Origin: Paraburkholderia largidicola
GTDB lineage: Bacteria; Pseudomonadota; Gammaproteobacteria; Burkholderiales; Burkholderiaceae
DNA length: 64,000 nt
Direction: 5' to 3'
Assembly: GCF_013426895.1 (NCBI RefSeq)
Contig: NZ_AP023174.1
Span: forward strand, 992,001 to 1,056,000
The notes beneath the pieces were generated by a model that did no database searches, was not told the origin of the DNA, and worked only from the letters and a program-made list of their open reading frames with translations. Positions within the stretch are counted from its first letter, which is position 1. Every line of letters begins with the position of its first letter. Position numbers and translations under genes: made by a program. Positions 36,898 to 47,517 of this stretch are shown one piece after another.

Positions 36898-37539
36898 ATG
36901 GGGTCGGTTTCGATGCCAATGCAATCGAATGCGCAAGCAAGCTCGCAGGGCGAGCGTCTGTCGGCTTTTGTCGACGGTGAACTGCTCGACGGCGAGCATC
37001 CAAACACAATTCTGGCCGCGCTGGGTCGTGAAGAGCGCGCGACATGGTCGTGTTATCACCTGATCGGCGACGCGCTGCGTTCCGACGACCTGGCCGTCAG
37101 TCCGGCAACGAGCAGCGCGTTTCTGAACGGTTTCGCGGCCCGCTTCGAAAGCGAGGCGCATGTATTGGCGCCAGCTTCCGTGCCGGCTACGCGCCGTCTG
37201 CTGGCGCTGCGCCGCCGGGTCATTCCGGCATTCGCCGTGGCCGCTGCCGCCGCGACGCTGACGTGGATCGTGATGCCGCAGCTTTCGGGCGTGAGCACGG
37301 TCGCAGGCGTGACGCAGGTTGCATCGGTCGCGCCGCAGGGCGATTCGGTGCAGCGCGTGGCGATGGCTTCGATGCCTGCCGCGACCACGGCTCAAGCCAA
37401 TGTATCGGACGGCAACATCATCCGTGACGCGAGCCTCGACCAATATCTGGAAGCGCATCAACAGTTCGGCCTTCAGCCCGTCGTATCGGGTTCGATGCCG
37501 TTGCTCCGCGCGGCTTCTCTGACCACGCAGGGCCACTAA
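36898..37539 (+). CDS. rseA: anti-sigma-E factor RseA
   Basis: A 213-residue single-pass membrane protein. The N-terminal cytoplasmic domain GERLSAFVDGELLDGEHPNTIL...RATWSCYHLIGDALRSDD is the RseA sigma-binding fold. One membrane helix (about 107-125) separates it from a short periplasmic part. I chose the ATG at 36898 because GGGGAG lies 4 bases upstream; earlier starts at 36874 and 36886 are possible. It lies 99 bases after rpoE and 4 before rseB. Confidence 0.9.
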   Translation: MGSVSMPMQSNAQASSQGERLSAFVDGELLDGEHPNTILAALGREERATWSCYHLIGDALRSDDLAVSPATSSAFLNGFAARFESEAHVLAPASVPATRRLLALRRRVIPAFAVAAAAATLTWIVMPQLSGVSTVAGVTQVASVAPQGDSVQRVAMASMPAATTAQANVSDGNIIRDASLDQYLEAHQQFGLQPVVSGSMPLLRAASLTTQGH

Positions 37540-37543
37540 CCTG

Positions 37544-38584
37544 ATGCAGAGTCTGCGGTTGAAAAAAACGACTATCTGGGGGCGGCTGCCAGCATTCCTG
37601 TTCTGCGCAGCCGTGATGTTGTCCGCCACGTCGCGCACTTACGCGCAAACCGACGACTCTGCCACCCGGCACAGCGCGGCGGAACTGTTGAACCGCGTTC
37701 ATCAGGCTGCGCAGCAGCAGAACTACGAAGGCACGTTCCTCTATCAGCGCGGCAATTTCGTGCAATCGTCGCGCATTGCCCACTACACGACACGTAGCGA
37801 CGGCGAGTTCGAGTCGCTCGAAAGCCTCGACGGCGCGCCGCGCAAGATCCTGCGCCACAACGACGAGCTCTACACGTTCGTGCCGGAACGGCATCTGTGC
37901 GTCGTCGAAAAACGGCAGAACAAGGACTCGTTCCCGGCGCTGATGTCGGCGAGCGGCGAGCAGGTCCTGTCCGTCTACGAGCCGAAAATGCTGGGCACGG
38001 ACCGCGTGGCGGGCCTCGACAGCCAGGTCATCGAACTCGATCCGAAGGACGCGAACCGCTTCGCGTACAAGCTGTGGGCCGACACCAAAACCGGCCTGCT
38101 GCTGCGCGCGCAGACGCTCGACCCGAGCGGTCAGGTGCTCGAGCAGATGTCGTTTTCGCAGATTCGCATCGGCGTGCCAGTCGATAAAGCGCCGATCGCC
38201 GCGGGCATCAAGAACACGTCGGGTTGGACGGTGGTGCGCCCGCCCGTCGAGCCCGTCGATATGGAAGCGCAGGGCTGGCAGGTGACGTCGCCCGTTGCGG
38301 GTTTCCGCAAGATTCGCGAACTGCGCCGGCCGATGGCGGCTCACGATCCGGCCAATCCGCCCATTCCCGTCGACCAGATGGTGTACTCCGACGGTCTCGC
38401 CGCAATCTCGATCTTCGTCGAGCCGGTCGAAAAGAGCACCCGCAAGGAAGGCGCGGGAAGCAGCGGCGCAACGCACGTGCTGGTCAAGCGGCGCGGCGAT
38501 TTCTGGATCACCTTGCTCGGGGAAGTGCCTCAGACCACGTTGCAGCAATTTGCGGCTGCCATAGAATACAAGCCTTCCAGGTAA
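37544..38584 (+). CDS. rseB: sigma-E regulatory protein RseB/MucB
   Basis: A 346-residue periplasmic protein with a signal peptide ending near RTYAQ. The MucB/RseB core includes AAQQQNYEGTFLYQRGNFVQSSRIAHY, EFESLESLDGAPRKILRHNDE and the C-terminal LVKRRGDFWITLLGEVPQTTLQQFAAAIEY. RseB shields RseA from site-1 proteolysis and senses mislocalised lipoproteins and LPS in E. coli. Four bases after rseA. Confidence 0.94.
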   Translation: MQSLRLKKTTIWGRLPAFLFCAAVMLSATSRTYAQTDDSATRHSAAELLNRVHQAAQQQNYEGTFLYQRGNFVQSSRIAHYTTRSDGEFESLESLDGAPRKILRHNDELYTFVPERHLCVVEKRQNKDSFPALMSASGEQVLSVYEPKMLGTDRVAGLDSQVIELDPKDANRFAYKLWADTKTGLLLRAQTLDPSGQVLEQMSFSQIRIGVPVDKAPIAAGIKNTSGWTVVRPPVEPVDMEAQGWQVTSPVAGFRKIRELRRPMAAHDPANPPIPVDQMVYSDGLAAISIFVEPVEKSTRKEGAGSSGATHVLVKRRGDFWITLLGEVPQTTLQQFAAAIEYKPSR

Positions 38585-38603
38585 TCCTTCGGTCCCCTAC
38601 GAC

Positions 38604-40124
38604 ATGACGATTCTTTCGGTGCGCAAATTCTTCGCGGCCGCAGTGCTGATGGCTTGCCTGCCTCTCGTGCCGCATGCGGCGTCGGCGGCGCCTGCTGCCA
38701 ATCTGCCTGATTTCACCGATCTGGTCGACAAGGTCGGGCCGGCCGTCGTCAACATCCGCACCACGGCGCGCGTCTCCAATAGCACGCGCGGTTTGCCGCC
38801 CGGCATGGACGACGGCGACATGTCGGAGTTTTTCCGGCGTTTCTTCGGCATTCCGATGCCTAACTCCCCGCAGTCGCCGGGTACGCCGAACTCACCGAAT
38901 TCCCCGAATTCGCCGCGCGGCGGCAATAACGACCAGGATCAGTCGCCGGATAGCGGCGGCAGCGATTCCGAGCAGAACAGCGGTGTCGGATCGGGCTTCA
39001 TCCTGTCGACGGACGGCTACGTGATGACGAATGCACACGTGATCGACGACGCGGACACGATTTACGTCACGCTCACTGACAAGCGCGAGTTCAAGGCCAA
39101 GCTGATCGGCGTCGACGACCGCACGGACGTGGCCGTCGTGAAGATCAACGCAACCAATCTGCCTACTGTGCCGATCGGCGACTCGAACAAGGTGCGCGTT
39201 GGCGAATGGGTCGTCGCGATCGGTTCGCCGTTCGGTCTCGAGAACACGGTGACGGCGGGTATCGTCAGCGCGAAGGGACGCGATACGGGCGACTATCTGC
39301 CGTTCATCCAGACCGACGTCGCCGTGAATCCCGGCAACTCGGGCGGCCCGCTGATCAACATGCAGGGCGAGGTGATCGGCATCAACTCGCAGATCTATAG
39401 CCGCACGGGCGGCTTCATGGGCATCTCGTTCGCGATTCCGATCGACGAAGCGATGCGTGTGGCCGATCAGCTGAAAACGTCGGGCAAGGTCACACGTGGC
39501 CGGATTGCCGTCGCGATCGGCGAAGTGACGAAGGACGTGGCCGATTCGCTCGGTCTGCCGAAAGCGCAGGGCGCGCTCGTCAGCAGCGTCGAGCCGGGCG
39601 GTCCCGCCGACAAGGCCGGTGTGCAGCCGGGCGACATCATCCTGAAGTTCAACGGCCACAATGTGGATACGGCAACCGATCTGCCGCGCATGGTCGGCGA
39701 CACGAAGCCGGGCACGAAGGCGACGATCACGCTGTGGCGCAAGGGCCAGACGCGCGAATTGCCGGTGACCGTGACCGAAATGCAGGCCGACAAGACCGCG
39801 AAGGTCGACCCGAAGAAGGCGCCGACGCCCAAGCCGCGGGCGTCGAATGCGCTGGGCGTGGCCGTCAGCGACATTCCGGCCGACCAGATGAAGACGCTCA
39901 AGCTGCGCAACGGCGTGCAGGTCGATGCCGTCGACGGTCCGGCTGCGCGCGTTGGGCTGCAGCGCGGCGACATCATTCTGCGTGTCGGCGACACGGATAT
40001 CACGAGTGCCAAGCAGTTTGACGAAGTGACGTCGCATCTCGATCCGTCGAAGATGGTCGCGCTGCTGGTCCGTCGCGGCGAGAACACGCAGTTCGTGCCG
40101 GTTCGCCCGCGCGCGCAGAAGTAA
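38604..40124 (+). CDS. degP: periplasmic Do-family serine protease DegP/MucD
   Basis: A 506-residue chaperone-protease. A signal peptide (to about residue 29) is followed by a trypsin-like domain with His145 (TNAHVIDD), Asp175 (DDRTDVAVVK) and Ser246 (NPGNSGGPL). Two PDZ domains follow (about 290-380 and 400-500). The loop at 80-127 is long and holds an Asn-Ser-Pro tandem repeat (86-104) encoded by near-identical 9-base units. It ends the rpoE-rseA-rseB-degP module, 19 bases after rseB. Confidence 0.96.
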   Translation: MTILSVRKFFAAAVLMACLPLVPHAASAAPAANLPDFTDLVDKVGPAVVNIRTTARVSNSTRGLPPGMDDGDMSEFFRRFFGIPMPNSPQSPGTPNSPNSPNSPRGGNNDQDQSPDSGGSDSEQNSGVGSGFILSTDGYVMTNAHVIDDADTIYVTLTDKREFKAKLIGVDDRTDVAVVKINATNLPTVPIGDSNKVRVGEWVVAIGSPFGLENTVTAGIVSAKGRDTGDYLPFIQTDVAVNPGNSGGPLINMQGEVIGINSQIYSRTGGFMGISFAIPIDEAMRVADQLKTSGKVTRGRIAVAIGEVTKDVADSLGLPKAQGALVSSVEPGGPADKAGVQPGDIILKFNGHNVDTATDLPRMVGDTKPGTKATITLWRKGQTRELPVTVTEMQADKTAKVDPKKAPTPKPRASNALGVAVSDIPADQMKTLKLRNGVQVDAVDGPAARVGLQRGDIILRVGDTDITSAKQFDEVTSHLDPSKMVALLVRRGENTQFVPVRPRAQK

Positions 40125-40129
40125 GCGAC

Positions 40130-40399
40130 ATGGTCGACGCGGTGGCATCGCTCACGCTCTATGGACGCGCGTGGTGCCACCTCTGCGACGACATGCGCGC
40201 CGCGCTCGCGCCTTTGCTGGCTGAATTCGGCGCGCAACTCGAAGTGATCGACATCGACGCCGATCCAACGCTCGAAGCGCGTTACAACGATTGGGTGCCC
40301 GTGCTGGTTCACGAGGGCGTCGAGCTGTGTCACTACCATCTCGACGAAGCGCGGGTGCGTGCGGCGCTGACACGTCATCACGCAACGCCGCCGCGTTGA
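40130..40399 (+). CDS. glutaredoxin-like protein (DUF836 type)
   Basis: An 89-residue thioredoxin-fold protein. LTLYGRAWCHLCDDMRAAL holds the Cys-x-x-Cys redox site (Cys16, Cys19); WVPVLVHEGVELCHYHLDEARV includes the cis-proline segment. The small size and motif fit the glutaredoxin-like DUF836 group often found between degP and lepA in beta-proteobacteria. The redox partner is unknown. Five bases after degP. Confidence 0.88.
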   Translation: MVDAVASLTLYGRAWCHLCDDMRAALAPLLAEFGAQLEVIDIDADPTLEARYNDWVPVLVHEGVELCHYHLDEARVRAALTRHHATPPR

Positions 40400-40570
40400 G
40401 AGCCGAACCTGCAGACCGAAGCGGACGGCGAGATAGCATGAATAACGCCCGCTGCCTGTAAGTCCCGCCCGGCGACCCCCTTTTCGGCTAAAATAGATAG
40501 GTTTTTCACTTACTTACAAGGCGTGCTCCGCTATCGTCAGAGCGCGCCTTTTTCGCTTGATCGGCACTGA

Positions 40571-42364
40571 ATGGATCATATTCGTAACTTTTCGATCATT
40601 GCGCACATCGACCATGGCAAGTCGACGCTCGCCGATCGCATCATCCAGCTTTGCGGCGGTCTGTCGGACCGCGAGATGGAAGCACAGGTTCTCGACTCGA
40701 TGGACCTCGAACGCGAGCGTGGCATCACCATCAAGGCACAAACGGCCGCGCTGACGTACCGCGCGCGCGACGGCAAGGTGTACAACCTGAACATGATCGA
40801 CACGCCAGGGCACGTCGACTTCTCGTACGAGGTCAGCCGCTCGCTCTCCGCGTGTGAGGGCGCGCTGCTGGTCGTCGACGCGAGTCAGGGCGTCGAGGCG
40901 CAGACGGTCGCCAACTGCTATACGGCCATCGAACTGGGCGTCGAAGTCGTGCCCGTGCTGAACAAGATCGATCTGCCGGCTGCGAACCCCGAAAACGCGA
41001 TCACCGAGATCGAAGACGTGATCGGTATCGACGCCACCGACGCCACCCATTGCAGCGCCAAGACGGGCCTGGGCGTGCAGGATGTGCTCGAAGCGCTGAT
41101 CGCGAAAGTGCCGCCGCCGAAGGGCAGCGCAGACGAGCCGCTGCAAGCGCTGATCATCGACTCGTGGTTCGACAACTACGTCGGCGTCGTGATGCTGGTG
41201 CGTATCGTCAACGGTACGCTGCGTCCGAAAGACAAGATCCGCATGATGGCGACGGGCGCGGAATATCCCGTCGAACACGTCGGCGTGTTCACACCGAAAT
41301 CGAAGAATCTGGAAGAGTTGTCGGCGGGGCAGGTGGGTTTCATCATCGCCGGCATCAAGGAACTGACGGCGGCGAAGGTGGGCGATACCGTCACTATCGT
41401 CAAGCGTCCGGCGGCCGAACCGCTGCCCGGCTTCAAGGAAGTGAAGCCGCAGGTGTTCGCCGGTCTCTATCCCGTTGAGGCGAACCAGTACGACGCACTG
41501 CGCGAATCGCTGGAAAAGCTCAAGCTCAACGACGCGTCGCTGATGTACGAGCCGGAAGTGTCTCAGGCGCTCGGCTTCGGTTTCCGTTGCGGCTTCCTCG
41601 GGCTGTTGCACATGGAGATCGTCCAGGAACGGCTCGAGCGCGAGTTCGACATGGACCTGATCACGACCGCGCCGACCGTCGTCTACGAAGTCGTGCAGCG
41701 CGACGGTACGATCCTGACGGTCGAGAACCCGGCGAAGATGCCGGATCCGTCGAAGATCGAAGAAGTGCGCGAACCGATCGTCACCGTGAACCTGTACATG
41801 CCGCAAGACTATGTCGGCTCGGTGATCACGCTGTGCACGCAAAAGCGCGGCTCGCAGATCAACATGCAGTATCACGGCCGGCAGGTGCAGTTGACGTACG
41901 AAATCCCGATGGGCGAAATCGTGCTCGACTTCTTCGACCGGTTGAAGTCGGTGTCGCGCGGCTACGCGTCGATGGACTACGAGTTCAAGGAGTATCGCGC
42001 GTCGGACGTCGTGAAGGTCGACATGCTGATCAACGGCGACAAGGTCGATGCGTTGTCGGTGATCGTTCACCGTTCACAGAGCCAGTATCGCGGTCGCGAA
42101 GTCGCGGCGAAGATGCGTGAAATCATTCCGCGCCAGATGTATGACGTCGCCATTCAGGCGACCATCGGTGCGCACATCATTGCGCGCGAGAACATCAAAG
42201 CACTTCGTAAGAACGTTCTGGCAAAGTGCTACGGCGGTGACATTACGCGTAAGAAGAAGCTGTTGGAAAAGCAGAAGGAAGGCAAGAAGCGGATGAAGCA
42301 AGTCGGCTCCGTCGAGATTCCGCAAGAAGCTTTCCTCGCGATTCTGCGCGTCGAAGACAAATAA
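40571..42364 (+). CDS. lepA: elongation factor 4 (LepA)
   Basis: A 597-residue translational GTPase. G1 is [10 protein letters not shown]3 DTPGHVDF, G4 NKIDLP. The C-terminal LepA-specific domain includes YHRGQVQL-type residues and [19 protein letters not shown]. Length equals the family norm (about 599). EF4 acts on stalled or assembling ribosomes. It is followed 19 bases later by lepB, the conserved lepA-lepB pair. Confidence 0.98.
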   Translation: MDHIRNFSIIAHIDHGKSTLADRIIQLCGGLSDREMEAQVLDSMDLERERGITIKAQTAALTYRARDGKVYNLNMIDTPGHVDFSYEVSRSLSACEGALLVVDASQGVEAQTVANCYTAIELGVEVVPVLNKIDLPAANPENAITEIEDVIGIDATDATHCSAKTGLGVQDVLEALIAKVPPPKGSADEPLQALIIDSWFDNYVGVVMLVRIVNGTLRPKDKIRMMATGAEYPVEHVGVFTPKSKNLEELSAGQVGFIIAGIKELTAAKVGDTVTIVKRPAAEPLPGFKEVKPQVFAGLYPVEANQYDALRESLEKLKLNDASLMYEPEVSQALGFGFRCGFLGLLHMEIVQERLEREFDMDLITTAPTVVYEVVQRDGTILTVENPAKMPDPSKIEEVREPIVTVNLYMPQDYVGSVITLCTQKRGSQINMQYHGRQVQLTYEIPMGEIVLDFFDRLKSVSRGYASMDYEFKEYRASDVVKVDMLINGDKVDALSVIVHRSQSQYRGREVAAKMREIIPRQMYDVAIQATIGAHIIARENIKALRKNVLAKCYGGDITRKKKLLEKQKEGKKRMKQVGSVEIPQEAFLAILRVEDK

Positions 42365-42383
42365 GACTAAGAACTGGAACCCT

Positions 42384-43277
42384 ATGAATTTTGCGCTGAT
42401 TCTTTTTGTGCTCGTGATCATTACGGGCGTGGCATGGGTCGCGGACAAACTGGTTTTCCTGCCAAAACGGCGCCGCGCGGCGGAAGCAGCCGTCGCCGAG
42501 TTCGACAATCAACAGGCACGCGTCGGCGAACGCTTCGCCGATGAGAATGCGCCCGCCACGCGCGCGCGCCTGCGTGACGAAAAGCTGCGCCAGCCGTGGT
42601 GGCTTGAATACACGGCGAGCTTTTTCCCGGTCATTCTCGTCGTGTTCGTCGTGCGTTCGTTCGTCGTCGAGCCGTTCAAGATTCCGTCCGGTTCGATGGT
42701 GCCGACGCTGCTCGTCGGCGACTTCATCCTCGTCAACAAGTTCGACTACGGCATCCGTCTGCCCATCACGAATACGAAGGTCACGGAAGGCCGTCCGCTG
42801 CAACGTGGCGATGTCGTCGTGTTCCGCTATCCGAAGGACGAATCGGTCGACTACATCAAGCGCGTGATCGGCTTGCCCGGCGACGTCGTTGCGTACGAGG
42901 ACAAGCAGCTCACGATCAACGGCAAGCCCGTGCCCGAGACGCCGCTGCCCGATTACTTCGATGAAGAGCGCATCGGCTACGCGAAGCAGTTCGAAGAAGA
43001 CCTCGACGGCCGCAAGAACCGCATTCTCAATAACCCGGCCGTGCCGCCGTTCATCGTCGGGGCAGAAGACTTCCCTTATCGCGATAACTGCAAGTACGAC
43101 GCACGCGGTGTCACGTGCAAGGTGCCGCCGGGCAACTACTTCATGATGGGCGACAACCGCGACAACAGTGCCGACAGTCGCTATTGGGGCTTCGCGCCGG
43201 ACAAGAACATCGTCGGTCGTGCGTTCTTCATCTGGATGAACTTCAGCAACCTGAAACGCATCGGCGGCTTCCATTGA
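42384..43277 (+). CDS. lepB: signal peptidase I
   Basis: A 297-residue inner-membrane protease that removes Sec and Tat signal peptides. Two membrane helices (about 2-20 and 79-92) precede the periplasmic catalytic domain. Ser104 (IPSGSMVPTLL) and Lys159 (YIKRVIGLPGD) are the dyad. NYFMMGDNRDNSADSRYWGF is the family box E. Fits the E. coli two-helix form (324 residues). Confidence 0.97.
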   Translation: MNFALILFVLVIITGVAWVADKLVFLPKRRRAAEAAVAEFDNQQARVGERFADENAPATRARLRDEKLRQPWWLEYTASFFPVILVVFVVRSFVVEPFKIPSGSMVPTLLVGDFILVNKFDYGIRLPITNTKVTEGRPLQRGDVVVFRYPKDESVDYIKRVIGLPGDVVAYEDKQLTINGKPVPETPLPDYFDEERIGYAKQFEEDLDGRKNRILNNPAVPPFIVGAEDFPYRDNCKYDARGVTCKVPPGNYFMMGDNRDNSADSRYWGFAPDKNIVGRAFFIWMNFSNLKRIGGFH

Positions 43278-43319
43278 TCGCCACTCGCGCATCGCATGAC
43301 GATGCGCACTGAACCGCGC

Positions 43320-43348
43320 AACACGTCGCGCATCGCGTGCGACGTGTT
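43320..43348. repeat. 10-bp perfect inverted repeat between lepB and rnc
   Basis: AACACGTCGC (43320-43329) pairs perfectly with GCGACGTGTT (43339-43348) around 9 bases. There is no T-run after it, so it is an RNA hairpin or operator rather than an intrinsic terminator. Confidence 0.5.
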
Positions 43349-43448
43349 ATCACGCTACTTTAACAACGCGCGGTAACGTCGCTACAACACGCTTTTTCGG
43401 CGCCGGGGCTGCGAGGCTCGCACTCTCCGCCCTGTGGTGCGCCCGCGT

Positions 43449-43454
43449 TATACT
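43449..43454 (+). promoter_or_regulatory. possible -10 element giving a leaderless rnc mRNA
   Basis: TATACT ends 6 bases before the rnc ATG, so a start of transcription at the usual distance would fall on the A of ATG. No ribosome binding site and no convincing -35 are visible. Confidence 0.35.
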
Positions 43455-43460
43455 CTGCAC

Positions 43461-44759
43461 ATGCCCCTATCTCCGTTGGAAAGCCGTTTGCGCTACGAAT
43501 TTCGCAATGCGGAATTGTTGCGTCAGGCTTTAACTCACCGCAGTCACAGTGCCACGCATAACGAGCGGCTGGAATTTCTCGGCGACTCCGTTCTGAATTG
43601 CGCGGTGGCTGCGCTTTTGTTCCAACGTTTCGGGAAACTGGACGAGGGTGATCTGTCCCGCGTTCGTGCCAATCTGGTCAAGCAACAGTCGCTATACGAG
43701 ATTGCTCAGGCCCTGAATATTTCGGAGAGCCTGCGGCTCGGTGAAGGCGAATTGCGCAGCGGCGGCTTCCGTCGCCCGTCCATTCTCGCTGACACGCTGG
43801 AAGCCATACTGGGCGCGATCTTTCTGGATAGCGGTTTCGAGGCGGCGCAGACGGTCATCAAGCGGCTGTACGTGCCGATTCTCGATCACATCGACCCGCG
43901 CACGCTCGGCAAGGACGCCAAGACCCTGCTGCAAGAGTACCTGCAGGGTCACAAGATTCCGCTGCCGACCTACACCGTCGTCGCCACGCATGGTGCGGCG
44001 CACAATCAGCAGTTCGAAGTCGAGTGCACCGTGCCTAAGCTGGACGTGAAGGTGTCCGGGTCGGGCGCGAGCCGCCGTGCGGCCGAGCAGGCCGCCGCGA
44101 AGAAGGCGCTCGACGAGGTGATGGCGGCAGCGCCCGCCATGGTGGCCAAGCCGAAGCGCTCGAAGAGTTCGCGCGCGGCCAAGCAGGCCGAAACCGAAAT
44201 CGTGCCGGGCGTGACGGGCGTTCAGGCGGCGCTCGATCTGCGCGCGCCCGACACGCGCCGGTCCGATCGCGCGTCACGCGCCGAGGCGAAGCCGGTCACG
44301 CCGGATCTGCCGTCGGCGGGGCAGGCGGCGGCTGCGGCGCCGCTTGCGGTCATACGCGCGGCGCATGTCGAATACAGCCAGGAATCCGCGGGCGGCGACA
44401 AGACCGAGCGCGGCGAAAAGGGCGAGCGCGCTACGCGCTCGGCAGACAAACCGGACACGGTACTGAAACTGGCCGAGCGTCCAGCCGAACGCCAGAATCA
44501 GGACAAGCCGGACAACACGCCGGCGCGTGCAGCGGAAAAGACGCCTGAGAAGCCCGTCGAAAAGCCGGCTGACAAGGCGTCGGACAAACCTGCCGAGAAG
44601 TCTGCGGAAAAACCCGCAGAAAAACCCGACACCAACGCTCGCGGCGCGGACAAATCCGCGTCCCGCGCCCGTGAGGCCGCGCCCGGCGCGAGCGCGGGCG
44701 ACCTCGAACCCGGCGTCGCCGGCGCGGTGCACACCCGCGTGGCCGATGCCGGTCATTGA
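43461..44759 (+). CDS. rnc: ribonuclease III with long C-terminal extension
   Basis: A 432-residue dsRNA endonuclease. The RNase III domain (1-150) has the signature [13 protein letters not shown] (Glu38, Asp42) and the second metal site Asp111/Glu114 ([11 protein letters not shown]). The dsRBD follows (about 152-222; ending [18 protein letters not shown]). Residues 223-432 are a disordered Lys/Ala/Pro/Glu tail with degenerate (E/D)KPA(E/D)K repeats. E. coli RNase III is 226 residues, so the tail nearly doubles it. The ATG at 43461 gives the normal N-terminus. era follows 64 bases later. Confidence 0.95.
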   Translation: MPLSPLESRLRYEFRNAELLRQALTHRSHSATHNERLEFLGDSVLNCAVAALLFQRFGKLDEGDLSRVRANLVKQQSLYEIAQALNISESLRLGEGELRSGGFRRPSILADTLEAILGAIFLDSGFEAAQTVIKRLYVPILDHIDPRTLGKDAKTLLQEYLQGHKIPLPTYTVVATHGAAHNQQFEVECTVPKLDVKVSGSGASRRAAEQAAAKKALDEVMAAAPAMVAKPKRSKSSRAAKQAETEIVPGVTGVQAALDLRAPDTRRSDRASRAEAKPVTPDLPSAGQAAAAAPLAVIRAAHVEYSQESAGGDKTERGEKGERATRSADKPDTVLKLAERPAERQNQDKPDNTPARAAEKTPEKPVEKPADKASDKPAEKSAEKPAEKPDTNARGADKSASRAREAAPGASAGDLEPGVAGAVHTRVADAGH

Positions 44760-44823
44760 ACGCTATACGACGTGGACGCGCTCGATCTGACGCGCGTCCG
44801 CACGAACCTGCCGTAGTACGAAT

Positions 44824-45723
44824 ATGAACGCTCCCACTCCCACTGGTTTTCGCTGCGGCATGGTCGCAATCGTCGGTCGCCCGAATGTCGGCAAGTCGAC
44901 GCTGATGAACGCGCTGGTCGGCCAGAAAGTCAGTATCACGTCGCGCAAGGCGCAGACGACCCGCCATCGCATCACGGGCATCAACACGATCGACGACGCG
45001 CAGTACATCTTCGTCGATACGCCCGGCTTCCAGACGCGTCACAGCAGCGCGCTGAACCGCTCGCTGAATCGGGCGGTGACGTCGACGCTGTCATCCGTCG
45101 ATGCCGTACTGTTCGTGATCGAAGCCGGCCGCTTCGGTCCCGACGACCAGAAAGTGCTGGACCTGATCCCGAAGTCCGCGCCGACGCTGCTCATCGCGAA
45201 CAAACTCGACCGCGTGAACGACAAGGATTCGCTGTTCCCGTTCATGCAGCAGATGAACGCGCTGCGCGAATTCAAGGAAATCGTGCCGCTGTCGGCCAAG
45301 AATCCCGACGACATCAAGCGCCTGCTGGCGACCGTCAAGCCGTACCTGCCCGAAGGCCAGCCGATCTACGGCGAAGACGATCTGACCGACCGCAGCGAAC
45401 GTTTCCTCGCCGCCGAAATCCTGCGCGAGAAAGTGTTCCGCTGGACAGGCGACGAACTGCCGTACACGAGCACGGTGCTGATCGACAAGTTCGAGACGGA
45501 AGGGCGCTTGCGCCGCATTTTCGCGACGATCCTCGTCGAGCGCGATATGCACAAGGCGATGATCATCGGCCAGAAGGGCGCGAAGCTGAAGCAGATCAGC
45601 ACGGAGGCGCGCCTCGACATGGAGAAGCTGTTCGACGGCCCCGTGTATCTGGAGACGTTCATCAAGGTGAAGAGTGGCTGGGCCGACAATGAAGCCGGAC
45701 TCCGCGCCTATGGTTACGAATGA
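44824..45723 (+). CDS. era: GTPase Era
   Basis: A 299-residue 16S rRNA maturation GTPase. G1 is [10 protein letters not shown]3 DTPGFQ, G4 NKLDRV. The KH domain near the C-terminus has [32 protein letters not shown]. Length matches E. coli Era (301). Conserved rnc-era-recO order. Acts in the cytoplasm and at the membrane on 30S assembly. Confidence 0.98.
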   Translation: MNAPTPTGFRCGMVAIVGRPNVGKSTLMNALVGQKVSITSRKAQTTRHRITGINTIDDAQYIFVDTPGFQTRHSSALNRSLNRAVTSTLSSVDAVLFVIEAGRFGPDDQKVLDLIPKSAPTLLIANKLDRVNDKDSLFPFMQQMNALREFKEIVPLSAKNPDDIKRLLATVKPYLPEGQPIYGEDDLTDRSERFLAAEILREKVFRWTGDELPYTSTVLIDKFETEGRLRRIFATILVERDMHKAMIIGQKGAKLKQISTEARLDMEKLFDGPVYLETFIKVKSGWADNEAGLRAYGYE

Positions 45724-46714
45724 CGGCGCATCGGACACCCAATCTGAAGCGTGGATGACGCCGCCGAACGAAACCAGCTCGGACGCCGATCCCGACGACG
45801 CCCCCGCTCACGACGAGCAGCCGGCCTCGCTTGCGCCGCCGCCACGCGCAAAGCCGGCGCGCCCTGCGCGCTCGACGAAACGCAGCGCGCCGCGTCAGGA
45901 CGGGGATGACTTCAGCGAGGGCGGCGATCACGCTGAAGCCACGCTGCGCAAGACATCAGGCCGTCGTTCGAGCTCGCGTGTGCCGCGTGCGCCAGCCTCC
46001 GATTTCCGTATCTCCGAGCAGCCCGCGTTCGTGCTGCATAGCTATCCGTATCGCGAGACGAGTCTGATCGTCGACGTGCTGTCGCGCGATCATGGCCGCA
46101 TCGCGCTCGTCGCGAAGGGCGCGAAGCGTCCGCATTCCGCGCTGCGCGGCGTGCTGCAGACCTTCCAGCCGTTGTCGCTCGCTTGGTCCGGCAAGTCGGA
46201 AATGCGCACGCTGACGGGCGCCGAGTGGGTCGGGGGCATGTTGCCGCTCGGCGGCGATGCGCTGTTGTGCGGCTTCTACGTGAACGAATTGCTCGTCAAG
46301 TTTCTCGCGCGCGAAGACCCGCATCCACAACTGTTCCATCACTACGTCGTCACGCTGACGCGCCTTGCACACGATGAGCCGCCTGTGCAGGTGCTGCGTT
46401 CGTTCGAGCGCGTGCTGCTGCGCGAAACCGGCTACGCGATGTCGCTCAATCGCACCGTAGCGCGCAAGGCCGTCGTGCCTGAAGGCCGCTATGTGTTCGA
46501 TCCCGAGCGCGGTGTGCGCGAAGCATCCGGCGAGTATCCTTCGAACTGGCCTGTGATCAGCGGACAGACCTTGCTCGACATGGAGCAGGACGATTACCAT
46601 CGAGCGCAGACCGTCGCGCAAAGCAAGACGCTGATGCGCTTTTTGCTCAACACCTATCTGGGCGGCACGCCGCTCGCGACCCGCCAGATCCTGATCGACC
46701 TGCAGAATCTATGA
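45710..46714 (+). CDS. recO: DNA repair protein RecO
   Basis: A protein of about 334 residues with the RecO OB-fold ([43 protein letters not shown]) and C-terminal helical part. The first 100 residues are a charged, Pro/Ala/Arg-rich linker not found in E. coli RecO (242). The start is uncertain: I give the ATG at 45710, which lies inside era; a GTG at 45674 or ATG at 45755 are alternatives. RecO loads RecA with RecR at gaps. The stop overlaps the pdxJ start by 4 bases. Confidence 0.9.
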   Translation: MVTNDGASDTQSEAWMTPPNETSSDADPDDAPAHDEQPASLAPPPRAKPARPARSTKRSAPRQDGDDFSEGGDHAEATLRKTSGRRSSSRVPRAPASDFRISEQPAFVLHSYPYRETSLIVDVLSRDHGRIALVAKGAKRPHSALRGVLQTFQPLSLAWSGKSEMRTLTGAEWVGGMLPLGGDALLCGFYVNELLVKFLAREDPHPQLFHHYVVTLTRLAHDEPPVQVLRSFERVLLRETGYAMSLNRTVARKAVVPEGRYVFDPERGVREASGEYPSNWPVISGQTLLDMEQDDYHRAQTVAQSKTLMRFLLNTYLGGTPLATRQILIDLQNL

Positions 46715-47475
46715 GCTTCTTTCTGACTTCCCCGACTGTGATCGACCTCGGCGTGAATATCGATCACGTCGCCACGCTGCGCAACGTGCGCGGCACGTCC
46801 TATCCCGACCCGATCCGCGCGGCGTTGCAGGCGGAAGAAGCGGGCGCCGATGCGATCACGTTGCATCTGCGCGAAGACCGCCGCCATATCGTCGATGCCG
46901 ACGTGCGCGCGCTGCGCTCGCAATTGAAGACGCGCATGAACCTCGAATGCGCTGTGACGCAGGAGATGCTCGATATTGCGTGCGAGGTGCAGCCGCATGA
47001 CACGTGTCTCGTGCCGGAGAAGCGTCAGGAGCTGACGACGGAAGGCGGCCTCGATGTGGTCGGGCATTTCGAGTCGGTACGTGCCGCGTGCAAGCAACTG
47101 GCCGACGCCGGCTCGCGCGTGTCGCTCTTCATCGATGCCGACGAGGCGCAGATTCGCGCCGCACACGAGGCGGGCGCGCCCGTGATCGAACTGCACACGG
47201 GCGCTTACGCTGAAGCGCACGACGCGGGCGAACAGCAGCGCGAGTACGAGCGCATCGTGCGCGGCGTCGAATTCGGCGCGTCGCTGGGACTGAAGGTCAA
47301 CGCGGGTCACGGCCTGCACTACACGAACGTCCAGCAGATTGCGGCGATCGAAGGCATCGTCGAACTCAACATCGGCCACGCGATCGTCGCGCATGCGATC
47401 TTCGCGGGCTGGGACAACGCCGTGCGCGAGATGAAGGCGATCATGGTCGCCGCGCGTCTCGCGGCGCGTGCTTGA
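46711..47475 (+). CDS. pdxJ: pyridoxine 5'-phosphate synthase
   Basis: A 254-residue TIM-barrel enzyme joining 1-deoxy-xylulose 5-phosphate and 3-amino-2-oxopropyl phosphate in vitamin B6 synthesis. Markers are [51 protein letters not shown] text and [12 protein letters not shown], and [11 protein letters not shown]. The start overlaps recO (ATGA). Confidence 0.97.
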   Translation: MSFFLTSPTVIDLGVNIDHVATLRNVRGTSYPDPIRAALQAEEAGADAITLHLREDRRHIVDADVRALRSQLKTRMNLECAVTQEMLDIACEVQPHDTCLVPEKRQELTTEGGLDVVGHFESVRAACKQLADAGSRVSLFIDADEAQIRAAHEAGAPVIELHTGAYAEAHDAGEQQREYERIVRGVEFGASLGLKVNAGHGLHYTNVQQIAAIEGIVELNIGHAIVAHAIFAGWDNAVREMKAIMVAARLAARA

Positions 47476-47517
47476 CCCGACACGGCAACACTCATAACGG
47501 ACAGCGACGGCACACGT

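Noticed and set aside
43434..43460. GTG start nine codons upstream for rnc
   Set aside because: It has no ribosome binding site, overlaps the TATACT element, and adds residues not expected at the RNase III N-terminus.
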